From: Apostichopus japonicus | Lineage: Eukaryota; Echinodermata; Holothuroidea; Aspidochirotida; Stichopodidae | Assembly: GCF_037975245.1 (NCBI RefSeq) | Contig: NC_092576.1 | Location: forward strand, 21,887,611 to 21,951,610 | Length of the DNA: 64,000 bases | Reading direction: 5' to 3' | Part shown: positions 35,858 through 47,141 of the stretch, one piece after another | How the letters are laid out: each line of letters begins with the position of its first letter | Numbering within the stretch: position 1 is the first letter of the stretch | The notes under the pieces: generated by a model | What the model saw: the letters and a program-made list of their open reading frames with translations, nothing else | Databases searched by the model: none | Told to the model about the DNA's origin: nothing | Translations under genes and position numbers: made by a program

Positions 35858-36794
35858 TTAAAAATGATATAATCCACAGTAAAGGTTCCAGTGAAAAAAC
35901 TATCGTATGAATCAGAGGAACTTGCTCCGGAGGTCCGACAAAGGGAAGAGAGAAAGTATCCCGGTAAATGAATTCGATTGGTCTATGTGTATTAAGTTTT
36001 ATGTCATGTATATGGCACAGGCGAAAGATCCTTAGGTATATGGGACCAATCAAGCCTGCTCGTGCAATGTATCAGCCAAAAACGCAATCGACTTGGTTAC
36101 TTTTCAGCCATGACGCACTTTTCCCGCAATGCAGAGGATATCATGGCGTTAGAAAACAGTAGTCGAAGGTTTTCAAAGCCACCATTACCATTGTGCTGGA
36201 GAGAAAGGTGTGAACACGATCGAAAGTTGGCATAAAGTGAGACTGTCCTACCAAAACCATTGTTTGAATACCCCCAATACTTTATCAAGTTCTATTGGAG
36301 CGCACCACCTCCCTGAAGACTTTTTGACCTTCTGCCCCCTTTCCCCCTCTTTGAAAACGATGGATCAGGACCATTGTCTGCCACCAGCCTAAGACTCCAA
36401 CACACAATATGTCCTATAATAGGTCGACAATACGTCCTATATCGGGTCCCACTTGACGTCCTATATCGGGTCCCACATGACAATACGTCCTATAATAGGT
36501 CCCACATGACAATACATCCTATAATTGGTCCCACATGACAATACGTCCTATATCGGGTCCCACATGACAAACGTCCTATAATAGGTCCCAATTGACAATG
36601 CGTCCTATAATAGGTCCCACATGACAATGCGTCCTATAATAGGTCCAACTTGACAATACGTCCTATATTGGGTCCCACTTGACGTCCTATATTGGGTCTA
36701 TACACTACTTCACTGTAATATCTTCTGTTACTATGTGAACAGTTAGCGGACAAACATTAATTAATAAACACAAGATAAATCAGTTAATTACAAG

Positions 36795-36847
36795 ATCAAT
36801 CGATAATAAAAGTTTGCTTTTATAGCAAACTTTTATTATCGATTGAT
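36795..36847. repeat. Perfect 24-bp-arm hairpin
   Basis: ATCAATCGATAATAAAAGTT plus GCT pairs perfectly with its complement after a five-base loop TTTAT. It lies 87 bases to the right of the foldback element and is separate from its arms. It may be a miniature element or an RNA hairpin; there is no evidence of transcription. Confidence 0.8.
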
Positions 36848-39800
36848 GCAAGTTTAAATCAGTGGCGCACTTTCAATTTTAAAACGTTTTGCTTTTTAGA
36901 CTGAGATGTACATGGACATATCTCTGGTAGCTAGAAAATGACTTAACACTTTTAAAATTAATTAGACAAAAAAAAAGAGAAAACGAGATGTAACTGTAGG
37001 TGGAACACAATGTTCGAATTACTGCCAGAAAGACTTAAACGACAGTTTTGCTTTAAATAAATATATTATGTTTTAGTCATTTTGTAATTTAATTTGACTT
37101 AATTAGAATATTGTTGTACAGAGGGTGAAAGCATTATATTCACATATACATTCACATTTTCACATAGTATCAGGTATATTGGCAGGAGTTAGTTCTCTCA
37201 ATTTATAATCAGACAGCCTGCTTGGTAAAATGAAACTGTGGGCTTTTTATATAACTTGCAGTAACTTCAGAATCACGAAGATTGAATAATTTAGGTCCTT
37301 ACAATGATCATTGTGGATTGCTATATATTGACTTGTATGAAGGCCTTGACGACAGAGTTATGTAAGAACGAGTTGGACCAATTTTCGTTATTGTAGATTT
37401 TTTTTAAAGAAAACAAGGTTTCTACAGTACTGTGTTTATGTATATTTTCTTAGCTAGAATAAATAATTGTTCCCGAAATAAAACTCCTTTTACTTCTGCC
37501 AGTCGAGAATTTTAATGACTAGTTTTAGATTCACTTAAGTATATAAGCTTTAATGCAATCTCAGTGATCCAACTGTATTTGATTGTAAATTGTCAATTCC
37601 TTGTTAGGTTAGATATGCTTTAACTGGGACATATGTGATACTCAGTCAACAACTCGGTCTAATATATATTTTTTTAATGATTTAGAATTTCCAAGAATGT
37701 CTTCTTTCTAAAGGTATGCCTACTATGGTGATGTTTGACTGAATGTTTAAGACTTCTAAGGTAACCATAGCCTATATTAGTTTTGTTCATTGCTAATTAG
37801 GCTATGGCTTGGTCAATATAACAATTATAGCCTAGGCCACTATACCGTACCGTCAAATTATGTCACTGATCAATATTACTGTTTAAGCTATTACTATTAG
37901 CAGTAGTTTCCTCTCCAAAAAATAATCCAACCTTAAAATCCAGTCAACAGGTCAATTGTAACAAACAACTGAATGAAACAAGCAACATCTGCAACCTCCA
38001 CCAATATAACACTAAGCCATTCATTGTCAGTGATAGATGTACACAGGTATTCAACAGCATGAGTCACCGATATCAAATACAGGTGTTTCTTACATCGGCC
38101 TACACATTTTGGCGCCAATAAAGAAAATCATCATTGTTGGAGAGACTCAACATTGTGCATGCCCGGTGAAAACAGACAGTTTAAGAAAGATGTTAATTGG
38201 GTATTTGGTAAGAAAAGAGTCAAGGCTCCCATGAAATTTATTAACCCGATGTTTGAAGACTAATTTGCATGGTTGTTTCTTGCGAACCTTTTTCTGAATT
38301 TCATGTTGATGCCAAGTAAGAAATTAATTATGAGATTAAACAGTTAAGCTATCTTTGCAAGCCTGAAACTAAAAATGCATTAGAACACATGCGGTAAGGA
38401 AATAGAAACTTCAATTAAATTACTAGTTTTCAGCAAGAACAAGTACAGTAAATACAATCGAATACTAACAAAATGAATAAAGGAATAATAACAAGAATCA
38501 TAATAATTCTCTATTTTAGCCTCGAGCAGCTGGGACGGTGTTTGTAGCTTTATTTCTTACACATATATACACTGTTGAACTGAAACTACTTGAAATTTCC
38601 CATGTCCCATCTGGGTCACGGTAACATAAAGTGGATGTTTGCCCCTACAACTCTTCTTTTTCTCCCCTGTAGGTTATTACAGTGTTCTTCTCGCTTAGAC
38701 AATGAAGATTGTATCATATTTAACTTCATTACATTAGGGCACAATCCTTTCAATTCGAGAGGCATTGAAGACTCGCCCCAAACTGCGTGTGGCCATCTGA
38801 AAAAGTTAACTTTCCGTGGCTTGCAAGTGACGTTTTGTTTGTGTCGCTACAAAATGCAGACAGTACAGTAATGAAACATGATACCTTGTTATCTTTAGCT
38901 GGACCTGAGATGTCCATCGCTGTATTGTTTGTATACTGTGCTGTGGGTATTGACTACAGCTGTATGTACTGACTGTACATTAGTGTCTAATTACCGATGG
39001 TAGCAAGCTGTATGTGTATTTTCTGGGGTCGATGGTGGTGTTTAACACTTATGTTACACCTCATTGGAAACTAGGTCAACTTACCAGCATTAGACGTTTC
39101 TTTTTGCGCGAGTCTTCACACCCTTTAACAGTGCACGTACACCAAGAAATCACAAGGAAAACAGTCATATGTTACGATACGGTCAGTTGCAAAACATTGG
39201 TAACATAGTGTAATTTGGTTTTTTAGTCAGTTTCCATTGGGTTCACCTTATTCGTATTATTATGATATCGAGCTTTATAGCCGGTCTACCACTGTGTGGA
39301 GATTGTTTTAGCAAATCGTTGTTATCTTGAGATTCTTATCTATTTTTATTTGACATCTTTACTTTTTTTCTTCTCTTTGAGTCTTGTTTAAATACAAAAA
39401 GAAATCAGGCTAGTGTATAGTAATGTTAATTTACATCATGTCGGTCTGTTTATTTGTTCTTTTCTTGTTTAGAATGTTTCTACATCCTTTCAGTCTTTCT
39501 GTAATGCACTATATTCTTATTATTGTTCCTTTTTATCATTTTTCTTATCTGTTTGTCTCTTGTTTCATTGTTGTATTTTTTGCCCAAATGGCCGCCCATA
39601 CAGGCGTGGACTGGGATGTAACTACAGAAGGAAGCACATTATTTGGCCAATTTGTGTATATTTCTTGTGAAGTATGAATTCATGGAGGAGTTTGTCGGTA
39701 AGCTTGCCCCTCCATTCCTAAAAACGGATCGAGTTCACGAGATTTATCAATTGACCAATATATGAGAGGGGATTTTTCTGTTGGCATATGGAAACGACTT

Positions 39801-40380
39801 TGAGAAGTCTCAAGTCAATTACGCAATCGAAAACAAAACAGCCAAGTATTTGAATCTGCTTTTGAAGAACTGCTGTAACTTCCCTGTCTGTTTGGTGATT
39901 ACCCGCCCATATATATATAATAGTTGGTTGAATAAATCAAATTACTTTAGGTTGATTGTTTATTAAAAAGACCGAATTTGTGGATTTTGCAAGACTAGGT
40001 ACAGTAGTGTGAAAGTAAAGGAAATATACATTGCATATAGGCCTACAGTGCACCCACAATAATGTGCTCTTTCCGCCATACAAAATGCCTTTCCCCCATG
40101 GTGGTAACATTGTGGAATGGCACTTTTTCTAGGGCAGAATGAACCGATGGCAGCATGACACGGTCCCCGGTGTACTCTAGTCCTATCTATAGAGAGCAAT
40201 GTAACTCTGGCCTAGTCCAAGGACTTCAATAGCAATACTCAATGATCCAATGCCAGCAGGAAGAAAAAACATGACATCAGGGACAGCGATTTGTTTCAAA
40301 TATTGAGGGGGGGGGGGACATTTGCTGCGATGCAGGTGCGTAGCAACTTTCATCCCCAAATTGTTTGTGCGCTTCGTGAT
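36848..40380. other. Non-coding, no supported gene
   Basis: Several open frames of 60-93 codons occur here (for example at 38,037, 38,590 and 39,423) without recognisable motifs or convincing splice pairs. A repeat head (CAGGTGCGTAGCA) is at about 40,334. Confidence 0.35.
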
Positions 40381-40455
40381 TTATGTATATGTATATATAT
40401 ATATATATTTATATATATAAATATATATACTTATATATATATATAAATATATATG
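40381..40455. repeat. (TA)n microsatellite
   Basis: Almost uninterrupted TATATA runs with a few T/C breaks. The short open frame of Y and I residues over it is an artefact. Confidence 0.95.
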
Positions 40456-41579
40456 AGAACCAAGTTTTTCCCAATAGTTTTTTTTTCATCCATAACCTTT
40501 ATCAAGATTGTCACCAGTCACACGTCATGTTCGACTTCATTGCATCTCCTGTGGATCGATGCTTTTGTAGGTAATACTACGTAAGGGCCCACGATACCTG
40601 TCAGCCCCACTTTTCAAGGATTTAAGCCCATTATTTGTTCAGAATTTGAACAATAAAGTCACTTCAAAACATACCCATAATGCACAAAATTCATCTATGG
40701 ATAACCAATAAAGAAAAACCCCCTTCAACCCCTAACAGACCGGTCAAAATTGCATGAGTAGAGGAAAGTATGATGAGGAATGTTGGTCAGGGAATTTTTG
40801 AAAATTCACACACAGTTAATTTATTGGTGTACAAATATTAAAACCTCTTATAGCGGCTACTATAAAACTTCGATATCATAAAAAACTAGAGCAATGGTGC
40901 AGAAGCTCATACCTTTATGGCCCACCAAATTTCAGGCCATTTTTCAGATTCCAACAATTTTGGGCCAAGGAGGCCAAACATTTTAGGTTCAAAGACAAAT
41001 TTATACCCCTAGTTCAAAACTGCAATAACCCCTCCCCCCCTACTCCGTTAGCAGAATCCTGGCCACACCACTGGCTATAATTCCTATTTTTCCCCTTTAA
41101 ATCCTATTTTACCCACTCTCTCAAACAATACCACTGACTTACCCTATTACACTTTCTCCCCTCTACCTGAGCAGACATAACTTGTTCACAAGCACACCTT
41201 CCCAAAATGTTGGCTGGCTGCCTACATACCTCAGGCTCAAAGACTTCTAAGAATCGGCAAGTGCTGATTGGCTATAGGGCTCTCACGCTTACAGTTCAAC
41301 AGTTAATAACAACTTCCAGTCCTGCTTTAATTCCACTAACAGCCTCTGCAGAGCTTAACCACAAATGTAAACAAACACTGCAGAGACTGGGAGACAAATT
41401 AAAGGAGCCTTGGCAAAAAGGTGAAGGCTCAGATTTTTTTAAACAATGGGGATTAATTGTAATTAATTAACTTTTGACCAAAAATTATTAGGCAACACCT
41501 TATTCATACACAATCCAACTATCATCAGTTCAACTTTGAATATGATCCATCAAAATCTTGAGGAGATTGAGATATTTGA
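40456..41579. other. Non-coding; decayed interspersed repeats
   Basis: Contains CCTGGCCACACCACTGGC at about 41,057, a repeat-family end in reverse. The open frame at 41,207-41,470 has no recognised motif. Confidence 0.35.
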
Positions 41580-42106
41580 AAATATTACAAAGAATGACCC
41601 CCAGTGACCCCCTAAATGACATTTGACCTCAATTTTCCAAACACCCCTCGTAACCCTCATCCCGAGGAACTTGTGACCAAGTTTCATTATAACTGGCTAA
41701 ACACTGTACGAACGGAAGCAATTTGAAAATATAGGGCCGGGGCCCAGGCCACTAAACACCCCTAGTTGATCTTTGATCTCAAATTCATGAACACCCTGAA
41801 GGTAAAACTTCCATAGTACTATCGTGACAAACCCTCAACATTGTACCATGGAATCTGTAGGAGAAGAAGCATTTTGCATATTTCCACAAAATGGCCCATT
41901 ACGGCCCACACGTGACCTTTGACCCCAAATTTTGGACCATCTCTGATGGCCCTATACCCAATGGTCCTTGTGTCCAAGTTTCATTAAATTCCATTACACA
42001 CTGTTCGAGTGGGAGCGGTTTTACCAATTGTTGACGGATAGAGTGATAGAGTGATAGACGCCGCACTGCAACAATAGCTCACACCAGCATGCTGGTATGA
42101 GCTAAA
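41580..42106 (+). repeat. Dispersed AGGTCA-rich repeat ending in a TAGCTCAC hairpin
   Basis: Rich in TGACC words, including a perfect-spacing TGACCTTTGACCC at 41,913-41,925, and with GTTTCATT...ACACTGT phrases. It ends with GATAGAGTGATAGACGCCGC, then a 15+15-base hairpin (42,075-42,104, one mismatch) and AAAAA. A terminal hairpin beginning TAGCTCA and ending TGAGCTAAAAA is, to my knowledge, common at the 3' end of interspersed elements in marine invertebrate genomes. Confidence 0.65.
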
Positions 42107-42727
42107 AATATGCTCCAGTGGGGGCGGTCGCCCCCTTCGTTCCCCCCACCCTTGGCTACGCGCATCGATAGAAATCTTGCAGGAAACAGGCCAAATGGAA
42201 ACCCAGTGAACCCATATCGATGTGGATCATATATATGATTGTACATACTTACACTCATACACAAGAGATGTAGAGACATTATTTTAATAATCATGAGTGA
42301 CAACATGCTATACGGTCACAGAAAGGACCACGAGGAGAAATACACCTCATGCAGCATATGTAAGTTGAAGTTTTAGCCACCGTCAAATTTGATTTGAATA
42401 AATAATCTCACGCATTATTTTCAATTTATAGCCACAAAAAAAAAAATATGCAACCAAATATTGGGGGGATATTACATACTATATCCCCCCAACCTAAAAC
42501 ATGGGGGGGACATGTTCACCCTGTCCCCCCATGATCCAATTTAAATTGGAATCCTAGTACTCTTCAAGTACTCTGGAGTTATATCCTGTTCTGGAATATT
42601 GTGGATAAATTCCAACTTGAGAATAGCAAAGGTTAAATGAAATTCATAGTTTCCCAGCTCTAGAATGAGATTCAACATGTGAGTGTGTTGGCGACATGTG
42701 TTAGCAACATGTGATTGTTAGCAACAG

Positions 42728-42790
42728 GGAGTGTTAGCTCAGTGGTTAATGCCAGTGCCTTTCAATCATAAGGTCCAGAGTTTGAGTCAC
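42728..42790 (+). mobile_element. tRNA-derived SINE head
   Basis: Contains an RNA polymerase III A box (TAGCTCAGTGG) and a B-box-like AGTTTGAGTCA about 35-40 bases downstream, in a tRNA-like arrangement with no perfect acceptor or T-stem pairing. This suits a tRNA-derived SINE rather than a working tRNA. The tail probably extends to about 42,860. Confidence 0.65.
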
Positions 42791-42882
42791 TTCAAGATTA
42801 ATTTATGTTGTCCAGTTACAGAGTTGTTGACAATTGACAATCCATAATCATGGACATTAAAATATGAATGTAAGAGACTGAC

Positions 42883-42930
42883 TTCCGTCAGCTTGATGGC
42901 TTCTTCGCGATTTCCTGCTTGCAGGAGGAC
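42883..42930 (-). CDS. Candidate 48-base exon, TPR-like helix
   Basis: On the minus strand the acceptor TGTATTTTAG precedes sixteen in-phase codons reading VLLQAGNREEAIKLTE, much like a tetratricopeptide helix. The proposed donor GTCAGT is weak. If it is skipped, the frame reads on into a tRNA-derived SINE and stops, so an internal exon is more likely. Phase fits the exon at 46,612-46,731. Confidence 0.4.
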
Positions 42931-43770
42931 CTAAAATACAACATACAACATTCCATCATAGATGTGTTATATTGTACAGTAGTTGTGTCACCCAAGCTAC
43001 TGCAGCATTATACAACACCCTTTCTTGTTCAAGGCATCCAATGCAACAAATCCATAATTTCCAGGGTAACGCTCATTAACCTGCAAATGCACCTTTAGCT
43101 TAAATATCACAATTTGTATATGCACATTTTAAGTATTTTACGGACAATAAGCACAGGGTTTTTGAGATGGCAACTATTAACATGTTAAGAGGATCACTCA
43201 CAATGACCCCTGTAGTGCTATTTTGCTATCTTGATACAAAAGATCCATAGAAATGTTTTTCTAGAGTCATTTGCCAGTGAATATATCTGAATAATTAATT
43301 TGATTATGTTATTGTTTCACTTTTGTTTTAAAAGTCACTGAGGCTCTAACGGCTCCATGATGTAATAATTCAACCATATTAAGAAACCCTCTAGTGAAGA
43401 TGAAGACAGAGACTGTACTGGATAGAAGAGGTCAGGACCTACGAACCTATCAAGCTTCTTTCAGTATCCTTTACTTCTTGACGCACAGAATGACATAGGA
43501 ATGGTAAGGAAGTTTGCTTGTTTGTTGTGACTGGATTTACCAAACTGCCTTAATAGTGGGTATTGATTTGATTCATTGCAGGAATCTGAAAGTCAACTTT
43601 AAAGTACCATTCCAAATATTTGTCTCAAATACTGCACTTTCTTCCTCCCCCGGCCCCCCCATCCCTTCCAAACCAGTATTGGTATTGGATCCTCCCTGCC
43701 AATAAGACAAAAAGTGGCCCTCTACATGAAGTAACTTTTGTCTCGTAGCCCTACGAATAAAGAATGCTAT
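42931..43770. other. Probable intron, nothing recognised
   Basis: Lies between candidate minus-strand exons. No repeat or coding feature before the TU-like element. Confidence 0.35.
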
Positions 43771-45689
43771 TATGGAACGTGGAAAGGGTCAACGTGAGGC
43801 GCCGTCCACGCAGGAATGGTCGTTGGCTCAGAAACCGTCCACTTAGAGATCGCCGCTGAAATACGGCAGCCATCCATTTTGAAATCACCGTTTAACGTGA
43901 GGTGCCGTCCATTCGGAAATGGACGTTGACTTAGAAACCGTCGCGACTGAGAAATGGTCGTGATTCAGAAATCGTCCATTCAGAGATCGTTCACTCAGAG
44001 ATCGTCGTCTCAGAGATTGTCCATTTGAGTGACAGTCAAACTTGCATATTAATATCGTGGGCGGGGCGTGAACTTTTCAATCACAGAGTCCCACTCATAC
44101 TGTACTCTTTCATTGAATTTTAAATCAAAAATTAAAATAGATCAAAAAGATGATATACAACTTGAGGAATTTGTGAAAATCGGTTTCAACAACAGAAGAA
44201 CAGCAGATTTGTTTCATTGCAGTGAATCAACTGTTATAAAAGGAGGCGTGCTTCTAGGTTTCTGGAAAAAGATGGATCTTTCGCAATACAAACCTAAGGT
44301 TAGTATGATGAGTGTATGAGTACGGTGCTGGTATTCCTCAGCTTGCGGCCAATCACTAATACTATAGACTTGACCCCCATACTCGGTTGTTTTGATCCAT
44401 TTCATTCAGTATCAGTTCGTATACTCAATCTTCGGGAGTTTGTGCATGTTGGGACGACATACAATTAAGCCCATTAGATTTTTTAATTAATAATTCGTGA
44501 TTACCAGTGGTAATTTTCCCCAAAAATTATTGATTTGTTAGTATGAATTATAATTTTGCTGTAATGAAATACTTGTATGTTTTAATGAAACATAACTTGT
44601 TAAAAATGAGTTATTACTTCATAATGATGAATAATTAATTTGTAACAATTAATGTCGTATTAAGAAGTACCACACATGAAGAATTTTTAACATGCAATTA
44701 TATACAAATTTTAATTTCATTCAAATTTTAATTTCTTTAAATGATTATTGATTTGTTAATACAATTTATTTATTTTAATGATATACTATCAAATTTGTCA
44801 TGAAACGTTACTTGGTAACACTGAATTGACTAATTCATACTACGGTATCATTAAGTGTTTACAATGTTTTGTAAATTTGTAACAGCTAGTGGAATTACTT
44901 TGTGTAATGCCTATAGTATTTCATAGTAACAATTTATTAATTCATTATTGTAAATTAGAATTAAATGTTAACATTTGTAGTTACCAGGGTGAACAGCTAT
45001 GATCATCTATGGTCATCGTGATACACATCACATTTGACGCTCAGTTTTATACCGAAGCATACATGTTCAGTCATCACTTCCTATTATTTTGACAAATGCT
45101 GAGCACATGGAAGGTCAAATCTCAGTCAAATTGTTTAGACCAATGAAAAAAATCTGGGCCTAGCGACGGATGTTACTACTTTCCAAATTAGTTATCCCTG
45201 TTTGTCTATGAGTTGCCAGTTCCCTTTTGAAGTTACGGGAAACTTCTTCGGCATTTTCGACCCCCAACGTGTGGATTATTTCTTCCATCTTAATTATTTT
45301 GGATTCTGGAAACCTTCATTGCATGTGGTCTTGGGTGTACCGAGACTAAATTACTCTCCTGAAAAAGGGAGGGGCGCCGTAGGGACGACTTGAATGAGGC
45401 GGGAACAAGAGCGTTCTACTGTAACAGCTCGGTGTACGTTACTGGGCGGGAGCACAGTTGGTACATAGCCATTGTGAAGGGAGGACGAATTCTAATAGGT
45501 GCGGCTCAGCATCGACCGGCGATTTGTAAGTGGACGATTCCTGAGTCAACAGCCATTTCTGTACTTCAACGGCGATTTCAAAATGGGCGGCTGTTTCATT
45601 TGAGCAATGATCTCTGAGTGGACGGTCTCTGAGTGAACGGCCATCTCTGAGTGGACGGCGCCTCACAATGACCCTTTCCTCGTTCCATA
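43771..45689. mobile_element. TU-like foldback element
   Basis: A 1,919-bp element with inverted ends TATGGAACG(T/A)GGAAAGGGTCA followed by a shared GTGAGGCGCCGTCCAC. The arms (43,771-44,035 and about 45,490-45,689) consist of degenerate units of about 13-16 bases around CAGAGATCGTCCACT. TGCTAT directly flanks both ends (43,765-43,770 and 45,690-45,695); the match is seven bases, ATGCTAT, if one extra T is allowed on the left. Short-unit tandem arms with a direct flanking repeat closely resemble the TU family described from sea urchin. The centre includes a possible helix-turn-helix ORF fragment. It lies in the interval between candidate exons at 46,612 and 42,930. Confidence 0.82.
44140..44319 (+). 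pseudogene. Helix-turn-helix-like fragment inside TU-like element
   Basis: The open frame 44,068-44,319 includes LEEFVKIGFNNRRTADLF followed by HCSESTVIK and, after an unrelated-looking insertion, KKMDLSQYKPK. The spacing resembles the helix-turn-helix found before the integrase-like core of some animal transposon proteins (a GF-x(4)-A-x-LF-x-S-x-STV pattern). No catalytic core follows and the frame closes quickly. This is a motif-level guess. Confidence 0.35.
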
Positions 45690-45695
45690 TGCTAT

Positions 45696-46611
45696 AATTG
45701 TTCCCTTTCTTTGAATTGATTTAACATTCATAATCTGATTATTGCCTTACATAATGCTCTATGGGGTGCCAATTGGTTGAACCCATATAAAGTAAGTGAG
45801 GGTAATATGCAAACAATATGTTCAGAAGATTACAACTACAGCAATCAATTTAAGACAGAAAGTTAAAGAAATTAATCTTAATGCTTTCTTGTGGGCCTTA
45901 GGTGTGTGTGCTTTGCTATACCGTTGCTGATTGAAGAGGGGTAGGCAGCTGGGAGTGAAGGGGGCAAGCATGGTTGAGGAGGTTAAATTACCTGTCTCGC
46001 TTTATCCATAAGGGTGGGGGTAGTGAGCAGCACTTGCCTCCACCCCCCTCAATGGAAAATTAAAATAGGAAGAAAAAAACAACTCCCGCTGAGGTTTTTA
46101 ATTCCAGTGAAATGTTATTCCTTTTAGTCCTTGGTAAAGACATTAAAATGATTGGATTCTTGCTGGATTTATCCAGTACTTGGTATACCAAGTACTAGAT
46201 AAATTTAGAACAGTGAAAAAACTTCCAACTAGGCTATGTTCGAAACCGTTAAGGAAGGTCGTAATACCACTGTAGGCGTTTGTCACCTGTATCGAACAAT
46301 ACTAGTTCTGTTTTTGGTGACATATTTGCCTTACTCTAGAGATCAAACATGATTCTAACCAATTTGAAGTCATTTGTGATTCCTAAAGCCGGATCTCGAA
46401 AGAGATACTTTCAACAGACTTTTGTTAATGAAACGGGGGTAAACAACAAAGGCAAATTAATATATATATAAACATAATGATACATACGAATCACATAATG
46501 TGATTCAAAGAAAGTGAATACGCACAATCAACCCACATTCATATTCAGATAGAAGAAAATGGTGTCATACAAGAATAAAAGTAATACATTTAAGGACGTG
46601 GATTGACTTAC
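45696..46611. other. Probable intron, nothing recognised
   Basis: No coding feature or repeat family recognised between the TU-like element and the next exon. Confidence 0.35.
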
Positions 46612-46731
46612 GTCATGATATGATGCGGTCTGTACGGATATGATGGTTAAACATTGTTTGAAATAGTGATCATTTTCTTCGATAACGACCTTTCCGGAAC
46701 AAAGCTGACGCAGCGATTCCTTGTCTTTAAG
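46612..46731 (-). CDS. Candidate 120-base exon, helical repeat region
   Basis: Bounded on the minus strand by a TTACCAG acceptor and a GAC|GTAAGT donor. Forty in-phase codons are open, starting LKDKESLRQLCSGKVVIEEN and ending with a stretch rich in helix-forming residues (FKQCLTIISVQTASYHD). It follows the 59-base exon at 47,083 after a 351-base intron in matching phase. The peptide looks alpha-helical, of TPR or similar repeat type. No family can be named securely. It lies on the same strand as the leucine-rich-repeat exon at 53,279 and could be part of the same gene, though phases show at least one exon must lie between. Confidence 0.55.
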
Positions 46732-47082
46732 CTGGTAACGTAATGAATCAATACATTTATAAGTACTGTAATATCAGTGTTGAAATAAAGAAAAAGGGTT
46801 AATGAGAAATAGGGTCATCATGTAGAAATGAATGCTTAAATTGTTTACTACAATTATAAATACCACGGACAATACATACCATGAACTTTTAATTTCTATT
46901 AAAATTTTAATGTTAAGTTTAAATACTATCAGCTACTAACTCCCATAGATGGAAGCTACCGTAGCATAGGAAAAGAAATAAATACAAGCCAGAAAAAGAA
47001 GTATTGCCAATAACCAACTGTTTATCAAGAATAACAATGATAGTATTTATAAATATGACAACTGGTTTCTGCGTACACTTAC

Positions 47083-47141
47083 CTCCCACTGGCCAGATTG
47101 AACATTTAGTAGAACTTCACTGTCTAATAGACTCCAACAGA
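47083..47141 (-). CDS. Candidate 59-base exon preceding the helical exon
   Basis: The acceptor TTCAATGTAG and donor GGGAG|GTAAGTG are both good. Only the phase with two leading bases is open, giving nineteen codons ending LLNVQSGQWE and joining the next exon at a codon boundary. The paralogous exon at 13,993-14,057 has the same phases and a matching L-N-x-Q-x-G. Confidence 0.55.

Larger units (their letters stand above)
33840..36708. mobile_element. Foldback transposon with tandem-repeat arms and internal ORF
   Basis: A 2,869-bp element. Ends are perfect inverted copies: GTAGTGTATAGACCCAATAT on the left, its complement on the right, and the match continues for about 40 bases. The left arm (33,840-34,025) holds about seven and the right arm (about 36,397-36,708) about eleven or twelve units of 23-29 bases, GGACCCAATATAGGACGT plus an ATTGTCATGTG spacer that is sometimes missing. 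The flanks TTCATTG and TTCACTG are close but not identical and offset by a base, so a target duplication is only suggested. Inside are an acidic ORF on the minus strand and three 142-bp direct repeats upstream of it. The arms resemble FB and TU foldback elements. No transposase motif is recognised. Confidence 0.85.

Noticed and set aside
38037-38234. Plus-strand exon with AATACAG acceptor and GTAAGAAA donor
   Set aside because: The splice pair is plausible but the peptide has no recognisable motif and there is no partner exon.
42728-42790. Functional tRNA gene
   Set aside because: A and B boxes are present but stems do not pair properly and it has a SINE-like context.
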